DNA of 43,800 nucleotides from Ancalomicrobiaceae bacterium (GTDB taxonomy: Bacteria; Pseudomonadota; Alphaproteobacteria; Rhizobiales; Ancalomicrobiaceae): contig JARLIT010000132.1 in assembly GCA_031291575.1 (NCBI GenBank), forward strand, positions 1 through 43,800, in the 5' to 3' direction. Below, piece by piece: positions 1-6,659 of this stretch. The notes beneath the pieces are model-generated. The model was not told the DNA's origin and ran no database searches. It was given only the letters and a program-made list of their open reading frames with translations. The translations under genes and the position numbers were made by a program. Each line of letters begins with the position of its first letter. Position 1 is the first letter of the stretch.

Positions 1-1
1 G

Positions 2-265
2 CTGCAGGAAGCCCTGCGCAACGCCATCGGGCCAACGCTGGCGCTGACCGGCGTGCAGTTCACCTTTCTCATCGGCGGCACGGTGATCGTCGAGCGGATC
101 TTCTCCTATCCCGGCATCGGCAACATGGGCGTCGACGCGGTAATCAACCGCGACCTGCCGCTGATCCAGGGGCTCGTGCTGATGTTCGGACTGATCTTCA
201 TCCTGGTCAATCTGGCGGTCGATGCGCTCGTGGCCTTCTCCAATCCGAGGCTCCGGCATGGCTGA
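2..265 (+). CDS. Oligopeptide/dipeptide ABC transporter permease, DppB type (3' part only)
   Basis: This is the C-terminal end of an inner-membrane permease; the start lies before the window. The visible 87 residues contain the DppB/OppB C-terminal pattern: a hydrophobic helix, then VERIFSYPGIGNMGVDAV, a conserved periplasmic-loop motif of the family, then a last membrane helix and a short tail. The family pairs with a DppC subunit to form the channel of peptide or nickel importers, and such systems in rhizobia also carry non-peptide solutes. Its TGA stop at 263-265 overlaps the ATG of the next permease at 258, as expected in a translationally coupled operon. The family is clear; the substrate is unknown. 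Confidence 0.9.
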   Translation: MQEALRNAIGPTLALTGVQFTFLIGGTVIVERIFSYPGIGNMGVDAVINRDLPLIQGLVLMFGLIFILVNLAVDALVAFSNPRLRHG

Positions 266-1172
266 ACAGATTTCCTCCGTCGCACCGATTTCCTCCGACC
301 GGGCCCGCAAGGTCCGCCGGCTGATCGGCCGCGGCAGGCACTTCCTGAGCCTCGATGCCAAGGTGGCCTTCGGCGGCTTGGTCATCCTCATCGGCCTGGC
401 GCTCGCCATTCTTGCCCCGCTCGTCTCTCCCGCCGATCCGCTCGAGCAGGATCTGATGTCGGCGACGCTGCCTCCCATCGGCTTTGCCGGCGCCGACCCG
501 GCCCATCTTCTCGGCACCGACGATCTCGGCCGCGACGTGCTGGCGCGCCTCCTTTATGGCAGCCGCGTCGCCTTCACCGTCGCCTTCGTCGCCGCCGGGC
601 TCGCCGGATTGATCGGCACGGGGCTCGGCCTCATCGCCGGCTGGTACGGCCGCCTTGCCGATACGATCATCTCGCGGCTGATCGACATCTGGATGGCGTT
701 TCCGCCTGTGCTGCTGTCGATCCTCTTGGTGGCGGTGTTCGGCTCCGGCCTGCATTCGGTGATCGCGGCGATCGTCATCATCGACTGGACGCGGTTTGCC
801 CGTGTGGTCAGGGCCGAGACCATGGCGCAAGGGGCGCTCGACTATGTGACGGCGGCGCGCGCCATCGGCTTTCCGCGGCTGCACATCCTCGTTAACGAGA
901 TCGTCCCCAACCTGTGGCCAATCATTGTGGCGCTCCTCAGCCTCGAAGCCGGCATCGCCGTCATCGTCGAAGCGATCCTGTCGTTCGTCGGTCTGTCCGT
1001 CGCCTCCGATACGCCGACCTGGGGCGGCATGATCGCCTCCGGTCGGCAGATGCTGCATCAGGGCTGGTGGGTGCTAGCGGCGCCCCTGGCCGTGCTGTTC
1101 GTCACCGTCCTCGCCTTCAACCTGTTCGGCGAGGGAATGCGCCGCACGCTTGACCCGGTGATGCGCCGATGA
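258..1172 (+). CDS. Oligopeptide/dipeptide ABC transporter permease, DppC type
   Basis: Second channel subunit of the importer, 304 residues, normal for DppC. A cytoplasmic N-terminus of about 35 residues is followed by a first membrane helix. The DppC hallmark LLGTDDLGRDVLARLLYG follows in the first periplasmic region, then further helices and the EAA-type loop around ALDYVTAARAIGFPRLHIL, which contacts the ATPase. The ATG at 258 overlaps the stop of the upstream permease and the stop at 1172 overlaps the ATG of the ATPase at 1169, so the genes are probably translated together. An upstream in-frame start at 222 would add 12 unlikely residues and was not used. The substrate cannot be read from the sequence; the neighbouring degradation genes suggest an aromatic or amide compound (inference). 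Confidence 0.93.
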   Translation: MAEQISSVAPISSDRARKVRRLIGRGRHFLSLDAKVAFGGLVILIGLALAILAPLVSPADPLEQDLMSATLPPIGFAGADPAHLLGTDDLGRDVLARLLYGSRVAFTVAFVAAGLAGLIGTGLGLIAGWYGRLADTIISRLIDIWMAFPPVLLSILLVAVFGSGLHSVIAAIVIIDWTRFARVVRAETMAQGALDYVTAARAIGFPRLHILVNEIVPNLWPIIVALLSLEAGIAVIVEAILSFVGLSVASDTPTWGGMIASGRQMLHQGWWVLAAPLAVLFVTVLAFNLFGEGMRRTLDPVMRR

Positions 1173-2038
1173 GCCCCATTCTGACCATCGAGCGACTGTC
1201 GGCCCGCGTGCAATCGCGCGGCCAGGAGATCCTGTCGAAAGTGTCGCTGTCGCTCGAACGCGGCGAGGTGAGGGGCCTCGTCGGCGAATCGGGTGCCGGC
1301 AAATCGACCATCGGCAAGGCGCTGCTGGGTATCCTGCCGCGCGACGTGGTCATCACCGGCGGAGCAATCCGCTACGACGGCCGCGACCTGCTCGCCATGC
1401 CGGCGCGCGAACGCCGGCAGCTCCTCGGCGCCGAGATCACTCTCATTCCGCAGGATCCGCAGACGGCGCTCAACCCTGGCCGGCGCATCGAGGCGCAATT
1501 GACCGATGGCCTGCGCATGAAGCGTGGGTTGTCGTCGCGCGAAGCGCACGACAAGGCGCTGGCGCTCCTCGAAGAAGTGCATATCCGCGAGCCCCAGCGC
1601 GTGCTCGCCGCCTATCCGCACGAACTCTCGGGCGGCATGCGCCAGCGCGTGCTGATCGCCGCCGCCTTCGCGCTCGAGCCGCGCCTGGTCATCGCCGACG
1701 AACCGACCACCGCTCTCGACGTCACCGTGCAGAAGCAGATCCTGCGGCTGATCCGCTCCATGCAGGAGGCGCACGGCACCGCGGTCATCTTCGTCACGCA
1801 CGACCTCGGCGTCGTCGCCCAGATCTGCGATACGGTGACGCTGCTCTATGGCGGTACCGTCATCGAGGCGGGGCCGGCCGCTGACATGCTGGCCAATCCG
1901 CGCCACGCTTACACGCGTGCGCTGATCGAGGCTTGCCCGCGCTACGACCAGCCCGATGCCGGCCTGCATCCGGTCCCGGACGGCGTCATCTCTGCCATGC
2001 GACGCGACCTGTCGCAGCGCTACGGGAGGCCGGTATGA
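1169..2038 (+). CDS. Oligopeptide ABC transporter ATP-binding protein, DppD type
   Basis: Cytoplasmic ATPase of the importer, 289 residues. It has a complete nucleotide-binding domain: Walker A GESGAGKST near residue 40, Q-loop in IPQDPQTALNP, signature LSGGMRQR, Walker B with catalytic glutamate in VIADEPTTALDV, and the switch histidine in FVTHDLG. The C-terminal AYTRALIEACPR is the start of the oligopeptide-ATPase tail. That tail is shorter than in most DppD proteins of about 320-330 residues and shows no cysteine cluster. It overlaps the preceding permease by 4 bases (ATGA) and the next ATPase by 4 bases. It would form a heterodimer with the downstream ATPase. Confidence 0.93.
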   Translation: MSPILTIERLSARVQSRGQEILSKVSLSLERGEVRGLVGESGAGKSTIGKALLGILPRDVVITGGAIRYDGRDLLAMPARERRQLLGAEITLIPQDPQTALNPGRRIEAQLTDGLRMKRGLSSREAHDKALALLEEVHIREPQRVLAAYPHELSGGMRQRVLIAAAFALEPRLVIADEPTTALDVTVQKQILRLIRSMQEAHGTAVIFVTHDLGVVAQICDTVTLLYGGTVIEAGPAADMLANPRHAYTRALIEACPRYDQPDAGLHPVPDGVISAMRRDLSQRYGRPV

Positions 2039-2865
2039 GTGACGTGCTCATTGCCTGCGAGGGCGTCGAGGTCGTCTACGGCACCAGGCGGCAGAACCTC
2101 GGGTTGGAGCCGGGCGGGGTCAAGGTGCTGCACGGCATCGACCTGGAGATCCGCCGCGGCGAATCCGTCGGCATCGTCGGCGAGAGCGGTTCCGGCAAAT
2201 CGACGCTCGGTCGCGCCATCCTGCGCCTCGGCGACGTCGCTGCCGGCTCGATCCGCTTTGCCGGTGAGGACATCACGCGCTTCAGCGAAGCGGCGATGCG
2301 GCCGTTGCGCCGGCGCATGCAGATGATCTTCCAGGATCCGATGGCTTCGCTCAATCCGCGCCACCGCATCCGCCGCATCCTTACCGAACCGATGCTGTTT
2401 CATCGCGTCTGCGCGGCGGGCGAAGCCGGCGCCCGCATCAAACGGCTGATGGACCGCGTTGGCCTGCCCGAGGCGGCGCTCGAACGCTATCCGCACGAAT
2501 TGTCGGGCGGCCAGCGCCAGCGTGTCGGCATCGCCCGGGCGGCTCTGCTCGAGCCGGATTTCGTCGTCGCCGACGAGATCGTCTCAGGGCTCGACGTCTC
2601 GACCCAGGCGCAGGCACTCAACCTCCTGAAGGGGCTGTGCCGCGATCTCGGTCTCGCCATGGCCTTCATCGGCCACGACCTGTCGGTGATCCGCGCCGTC
2701 TGCGACCGCGTCTACGTGCTGCGGGCTGGCCGCGTGGTCGAAACCGGCAGCTGCAATCAGGTCTTCGCGGCACCGAGTGCCGACTACACCCGCGCGCTGA
2801 TTGACGCCATTCCGCTTCCAGAACCCGATCCGCACTGGCTGGCCCGGGAGAGCCTGCCGGGCTGA
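2035..2865 (+). CDS. Oligopeptide ABC transporter ATP-binding protein, DppF type
   Basis: Second ATPase of the importer, 276 residues. It contains Walker A GESGSGKSTLG, the Q-loop in MIFQDPMASLNPRHRI, signature LSGGQRQRVGIARA, and Walker B with DEIVSGLDVSTQAQ. The last motif is characteristic of DppF/OppF, where isoleucine often replaces the usual proline. The switch histidine is in FIGHDLSVI. The ATG at 2035 overlaps the stop of the previous ATPase (ATGA); an earlier in-frame start at 1933 lies inside that gene and is rejected. This is the last transporter gene. The next gene starts after about 100 bases without a clear terminator, so co-transcription is possible. No periplasmic binding protein for this importer is in the window; it probably lies upstream. 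Confidence 0.93.
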   Translation: MSDVLIACEGVEVVYGTRRQNLGLEPGGVKVLHGIDLEIRRGESVGIVGESGSGKSTLGRAILRLGDVAAGSIRFAGEDITRFSEAAMRPLRRRMQMIFQDPMASLNPRHRIRRILTEPMLFHRVCAAGEAGARIKRLMDRVGLPEAALERYPHELSGGQRQRVGIARAALLEPDFVVADEIVSGLDVSTQAQALNLLKGLCRDLGLAMAFIGHDLSVIRAVCDRVYVLRAGRVVETGSCNQVFAAPSADYTRALIDAIPLPEPDPHWLARESLPG

Positions 2866-2969
2866 CGCGCATTGCCAAAACCAGACGTTTCGCGCTCCCG
2901 GCAAGACGGGCCGTCGGGGGCGATGGCGGAGCCTTGTCTCCGGTTCCGGCCCGTGTGGAGGGCAATCCG

Positions 2970-3569
2970 ATGCATCGTTTTCTGCTCGCAGCCACGCTGG
3001 CGCTTGCCGCGCTGGGCTTCGCTTCAACCGCTTCCGCTGACGGGCTTCCCGGCATGCGCGGACATGACCACACCGGCGTCACCGTGCCGAACATGGTCGA
3101 GGCCGTCACCTTCTTCACCGACGTGCTCGGCTGCAAGAAGGCCATGTCGTTCGGCCCGTTCGCCGACGACAAGGGCACCTTCATGAAGGATGCGCTCGAC
3201 GTGCATCCGCGCGCGGTGATCACCCAGATCACCATGATCCGCTGCGGCAACGGCTCCAACATCGAGCTGTTCAGCTACACCTCGCCAGATCAGCAGCGCG
3301 TGCAGCCGAAGAACAGCGATATCGGCGGCTATCACATCGCCTTCTACGTCGACGACATCAAGGCCGCCGACCAGTACCTGCGCTCGAAGGGCGTCAACAC
3401 GCTGTTCGGCCCGATTCCGGTCAGCGAAGGCCCGGCCGCCGGCCAGGCGATCGTCTACTTCAAGGCGCCGTGGGGGCTGCAGATGGAGGCGATCTCCTAC
3501 CCGAACGGCATGGCCTACGAGAAGACCGCCGACACCGTCCTGTGGAGCCCCAAGGACCCGGCCAAGTAA
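2970..3569 (+). CDS. Exported VOC-superfamily (glyoxalase/dioxygenase fold) protein
   Basis: A 199-residue protein with an N-terminal signal peptide (positive MHR, hydrophobic core LLAATLALAALGF, cleavage probably after STASA) followed by one VOC fold. Four candidate metal ligands in the canonical 2-His/2-Glu order are seen: the histidine before TGVTVPN, the glutamate in SNIELFSY, the histidine in GGYHIAFYV and the glutamate in GLQMEAISYP. VOC members include glyoxalases, ring-cleavage dioxygenases and hydrolases, so the reaction is open. A periplasmic VOC protein is unusual because most are cytoplasmic. The start at 2970 follows a GGAGGG ribosome site; in-frame codons upstream lack the signal-peptide pattern. 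Its place between importer and oxygenase genes suggests a role in the same pathway. Confidence 0.85.
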   Translation: MHRFLLAATLALAALGFASTASADGLPGMRGHDHTGVTVPNMVEAVTFFTDVLGCKKAMSFGPFADDKGTFMKDALDVHPRAVITQITMIRCGNGSNIELFSYTSPDQQRVQPKNSDIGGYHIAFYVDDIKAADQYLRSKGVNTLFGPIPVSEGPAAGQAIVYFKAPWGLQMEAISYPNGMAYEKTADTVLWSPKDPAK

Positions 3570-3584
3570 GGCGTCCGCCTCTGT

Positions 3585-4142
3585 TCAGCGGGACGATCGA
3601 CGGTGCGTCGCGGCGACGCGCGCAACCTGCTCGTAGATCCCGGTCAGCAGCTCCAGCGAGTGTGTTGCTTGCGACAGCCGTTCGGAAAAATCCGGCACGG
3701 AGCGGATCGCTTCCAGTAGAAGTGCATCGCGGACGTCCGCGTAATCCTCCGTCACCTTCCAGCCGGCCGGCGTGACCGAATAGGTTACGCCGGCGCGCCC
3801 GCTGCCCTGCCGCTCCACCAACCCCGCCTTGATCAGCTTGCGCAGGCTGTATTGGATGTTGGGAATATCGGTGCGGTTGGTCAGATGGGCCAGATCCTTG
3901 ATGGTCTTGGGCCGGTCGTTCATGCGGATGATGTGCAGAAGCGCGTTTTCCGGTCCGGTGGCGGCGAAATCGACAACGGCGGCGAGGCATTCGGCCTGCC
4001 AACGGCCGAAGCCTTCGTAGGCCCGCATCAAGGCGAACTCGGTTTCCGTCAGGTCCAGCTCGCCCGGCGACCGGGACAGATGCCAGCTGCGATCGAGTGC
4101 CTTCGACGTCGATTTCGGCTTCGTGTCTTTCTTGGGCGTCAT
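3585..4142 (-). CDS. MarR-family winged-helix transcriptional regulator
   Basis: A 185-residue cytoplasmic regulator. Helical regions flank a winged helix at about residues 64-130: TIKDLAHLTNRTDIPNIQYSLRKLIKAGLVER is the helix-turn-helix core, and GVTYSVTPAGWKVTEDY is the wing and following strand. MarR proteins bind palindromic operators as dimers and release DNA when a pathway compound binds. It faces the oxygenase genes across a 365-base spacer, and palindromes at 4448-4461 and 6416-6433 are likely binding sites (inference). The lysine-rich N-terminus (MTPKKDTKPKSTSK) may be disordered. It ends 15 bases from the convergent VOC gene. A role in aromatic catabolism is typical of MarR branches such as HpaR, BadR and FerR, but exact membership is not resolved. 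Confidence 0.88.
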   Translation of the reverse strand: MTPKKDTKPKSTSKALDRSWHLSRSPGELDLTETEFALMRAYEGFGRWQAECLAAVVDFAATGPENALLHIIRMNDRPKTIKDLAHLTNRTDIPNIQYSLRKLIKAGLVERQGSGRAGVTYSVTPAGWKVTEDYADVRDALLLEAIRSVPDFSERLSQATHSLELLTGIYEQVARVAATHRRSSR

Positions 4143-4507
4143 CTGGGTTCGGGTCCGAAGCGAATTTCAGCTATGGTAATGCCGGCAGGCGGATCGCTAT
4201 CCCGGTGCGGGATCTCGTGACGGCGCGCGATACTGCGGCCTCGCGACATCAGCCGCAAGATCTGCCGCGCCCGCCCGCAGCCACCCCGTCAAAAATGCCA
4301 ATCGTCGCTGCGGACCTGCCCCGGCAGTCCGACGCGCACCGTCCCGATTTGGTTCCGATCTCGGCCCTGCCGCCGGCCGGATGCCTGCGGGCGCGCCAAT
4401 CTGACGCAGCCGCAGGCACCGCTCTGGCGCAAACTTCGGCTTGACTCGTTTAGGCTTAAAATAAATTATCAAATAGAAATTCAAACATAAACTCGATGGA
4501 GTGTCGC
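4143..4507. other. Divergent intergenic region with probable promoters
   Basis: This 365-base stretch separates the MarR-type regulator from the FMN monooxygenase. The part next to the regulator is GC-rich like coding DNA, but no convincing gene was found in any frame. The last 60 bases before the monooxygenase turn sharply AT-rich (from about 4446) and hold the imperfect palindrome listed separately. This AT-rich block is the likely promoter of the monooxygenase operon. Confidence 0.5.
4448..4466. promoter_or_regulatory. Candidate MarR operator, imperfect palindrome (site 1)
   Basis: The sequence GTTTAGGCTTAAAATAAAT lies 42 bases before the monooxygenase start. It matches the perfect palindrome at 6418-6436 (GTTTAAGCTTAAACTAAAT) at 17 of 19 positions. 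The central 14 bases form an imperfect inverted repeat. Both sites stand upstream of plus-strand oxygenase genes near a single MarR gene, so they are proposed as its operators. No binding data exist; this rests on sequence similarity only. Confidence 0.55.
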
Positions 4508-5632
4508 ATGCCGTCCAACCGCAATCGCATGTTCGATGCCAACCAGTTCCTGCTCGGCACCTTCGCCAGCAACTGCTCGGGCGGCATGTCGGTCACCAAG
4601 GTGCCCGAGCGCTGGGTCAACTCCTGGGACAACAATCTGAAGCTCGCCCGCCTGCTCGATGCAGCCGACATCGACTTCATGCTGCCGATCGCCCGCTGGA
4701 TCGGGTATGGCGGCGATACCAATTTTCACGGCGGCGTTCTCGAAACCATGACCTGGGCGGCGAGCCTTGCCGCTTCCACGCAGAACATCAACGTCTTCGC
4801 CACGATTCACGTGACCGCCAACCATCCGGTGGTGATCGCCAAGCAGATCGCCACCATCGATCAGGTCAGCCGCGGCCGCATCGGTCTCAACATCGTCGCT
4901 GGCTGGAACAAGCCGGAATACGATGCGCTGGGTCTGGAGTTGCCGGGCGACCATACCGATCGTTACGGCTACGCGCAGGATTGGTTCGACGTGGTCAAGG
5001 CGTTGTGGTCGCGTGACGCGGCGTTCGACTGGGACGGACCGCATTTCAAGCTGAAGGGCGTGCTCGGCGATCCGCGTCCGTCCCGGGCCATCCCCATCCT
5101 CAACGCCGCCGGGTCCCAGGAAGGCCGCGAATTTGCGGTGCGCAACGCCGACTTCCTGTTCACTCCCGCCATCGATCTCAGCCGCTCGGTCGAAGAGATC
5201 GGCGCGCTGAAGGCGCAGGCGGCAGCGATCGGCCGATCCGTCGGCGTGCTGACCTTCTCGCATGTCGTCTGCCGACCGACGGAAAAGGAGGCGCGCGACT
5301 ATCTGCAGCACTTCGGCAAGGACAACGCCGACTGGGAGGCCGTGGACAACCTCGTTCGGCTGCAGTTCGCCCACGCCCACTCCTTCCCGCACGACCTCCT
5401 GGCCTTGATCCGCGACCGCATGGCAGCCGGCCACGGCGGATTCCCGCTCGTCGGCACGCCGGAACAAGTGGCGGATGGCCTCATTTCGCTGCACCGCGCC
5501 GGCTTCGGCGGTACCACGCTCTCCTTCGTCGACTACGCCGAGGAGTTCCCCTACTTCCGCGACACGGTGCTGCCGATCTTGGCCGAGGCAGGCATCCGCC
5601 GCCCGGTTCCCGCCGTCGCCGCCGTCGCATGA
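4508..5632 (+). CDS. Luciferase-like FMNH2-dependent monooxygenase
   Basis: A 374-residue cytoplasmic (beta/alpha)8 flavin monooxygenase of the luciferase-like family. Recognisable blocks are an N-terminal LLGTFASNCSGG strand, LARLLDAADIDFMLPIARW, the family segment ATIHVTANHPVVIAKQIATIDQVSRGR, and GLNIVAGWNKPEYDALG, which is typical of the RutA/DmoA/SsuD group. RutA-type enzymes open amide rings with a flavin peroxide; others desulfonate or hydroxylate. It needs reduced FMN, supplied by the reductase 93 bases downstream. The start at 4508 has GGAG six bases upstream; the ATG at 4496 has none. The substrate is not predictable; a heterocyclic, amide or sulfur compound is possible. A candidate MarR operator lies just upstream. 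Confidence 0.88.
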   Translation: MPSNRNRMFDANQFLLGTFASNCSGGMSVTKVPERWVNSWDNNLKLARLLDAADIDFMLPIARWIGYGGDTNFHGGVLETMTWAASLAASTQNINVFATIHVTANHPVVIAKQIATIDQVSRGRIGLNIVAGWNKPEYDALGLELPGDHTDRYGYAQDWFDVVKALWSRDAAFDWDGPHFKLKGVLGDPRPSRAIPILNAAGSQEGREFAVRNADFLFTPAIDLSRSVEEIGALKAQAAAIGRSVGVLTFSHVVCRPTEKEARDYLQHFGKDNADWEAVDNLVRLQFAHAHSFPHDLLALIRDRMAAGHGGFPLVGTPEQVADGLISLHRAGFGGTTLSFVDYAEEFPYFRDTVLPILAEAGIRRPVPAVAAVA

Positions 5633-5725
5633 GATGAGGCGCGCGGCGGTTTCTGCCGACCGCGCACCGGCGTCCCGGATGCATCGCACCCGGGCACCCA
5701 GCCGTAGCTACGAGGGACGAAGGGC

Positions 5726-6241
5726 ATGCAGGCAGTGGACTTAGCGCCGTCGGCACCGATTTCTGCCGACATCTTCCGCGCCGCCATGCGCCAATTCGTC
5801 GGTACGGTCAGTCTGATTACCGTCGGCACCGGCGACGAGCGCTCGGGCCTCGTGGCCACATCGGCGGGCTCGCTGTCTGCGGACCCGCCGCTGGTGCTGG
5901 TCTGCGTGAACCGGCAGGCATCTTCGTGGCCGCTGTTTGCGCGCCATGCAGCCTTCGGCGTCAATTTCCTGCGGCCTCACCACCGTGCGCTTGCCGAGCG
6001 GTTCAGTGGGCGCGACGGTACCACGGGCAGCGCCCGCTACGACGGGGCGGATTGGCGGACAATGGTCACAGGAGCCCCCCTGTTGAAAGATGCCGCGGTC
6101 GCATTCGACTGCGAACTGGACGACATGTTCGACAAGGGCAGTCATTCGGTCGTCATCGGGCGCGTCATGGGCGTAGCCACAGCCGAGGGCGAGGACGCGC
6201 TGGTCTATTGGCGCGGTGGCTATCGCAGTTTGACGGCTTGA
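5726..6241 (+). CDS. Flavin reductase (RutF/HpaC family)
   Basis: A 171-residue NAD(P)H:flavin oxidoreductase with the split-barrel flavin-reductase fold. Seen are GTVSLITVGT near the N-terminus, GLVATSAGSLSADPPLVLVCVNR (FMN-binding strand), FGVNFLRPHHRALAERFSG, the GSHSVVIGRVMGV segment (equivalent to GDHTIxxGxV of the family) and the terminal LVYWRGGYRSL. It would provide free reduced FMN to the luciferase-like monooxygenase immediately upstream, making a two-component oxygenase. The 93-base spacer has no terminator-like hairpin, so both genes are probably on one transcript. The ATG at 5726 follows GAGGGACGAAGGG. It is a single-domain protein of normal length. Confidence 0.9.
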   Translation: MQAVDLAPSAPISADIFRAAMRQFVGTVSLITVGTGDERSGLVATSAGSLSADPPLVLVCVNRQASSWPLFARHAAFGVNFLRPHHRALAERFSGRDGTTGSARYDGADWRTMVTGAPLLKDAAVAFDCELDDMFDKGSHSVVIGRVMGVATAEGEDALVYWRGGYRSLTA

Positions 6242-6659
6242 TCGGGCATTCCGCGCCGTTGCTTTGACGATCGCCGTATCGGCAGGCCCGCGCGCTTCGC
6301 GGTGCCGAAAATTGCCCAATTCCACGATCGGGATCGAGGGACGGCAATGTCGACATGAGGTTGGCAGGCCGAACATTCTCGACTGAGCAGGCTTGACCGC
6401 ATGGTTGCGACAAGATAGTTTAAGCTTAAACTAAATCAGCGGTCGCACCGCCGTTTTCGCCCGGGCGATTGGACCCGAGCGACGGCGGGGCAGTCTTCGA
6501 TCGAGCCCGGGTGTGCCAGTACTGATCGTGTTGGCAGCCAAAGAGATGAACCGGCTATCGCCAGGCCAGGGCCCAATTGCCCGGACTGGATACATCGCCT
6601 GGACACGCCGCCCGGAGCCGTCGCCGGATACCGGACGGGATGACGAGAGGAACACTCCA
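6242..6659. other. Intergenic region before the CoA-pathway operon
   Basis: These 418 bases contain no convincing gene. They hold a perfect 18-base palindrome at 6416-6433 within a short AT-rich segment, roughly 230 bases before the next start codon. That suggests a promoter there and a long 5' leader. The in-frame extension upstream of 6660 (from 6513) is not supported because the FAD-binding fold begins exactly at the methionine at 6660. Confidence 0.5.
6416..6433. promoter_or_regulatory. Perfect 18-base palindrome, candidate MarR operator (site 2)
   Basis: TAGTTTAAGCTTAAACTA reads identically on both strands. It is AT-rich in GC-rich surroundings and is followed by AAT, matching the site upstream of the monooxygenase. 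Its length and symmetry fit MarR-family operators. It precedes the 2-aminobenzoyl-CoA/salicylyl-CoA hydroxylase-type operon, so one regulator could control both oxygenase units. The assignment is inferred from position and shared sequence. Confidence 0.65.

Noticed and set aside
222-257. Upstream start at 222 for the DppC-type permease
   Set aside because: It would give a 12-residue extension inside the previous gene; the ATG at 258 overlapping the stop is typical for this operon.
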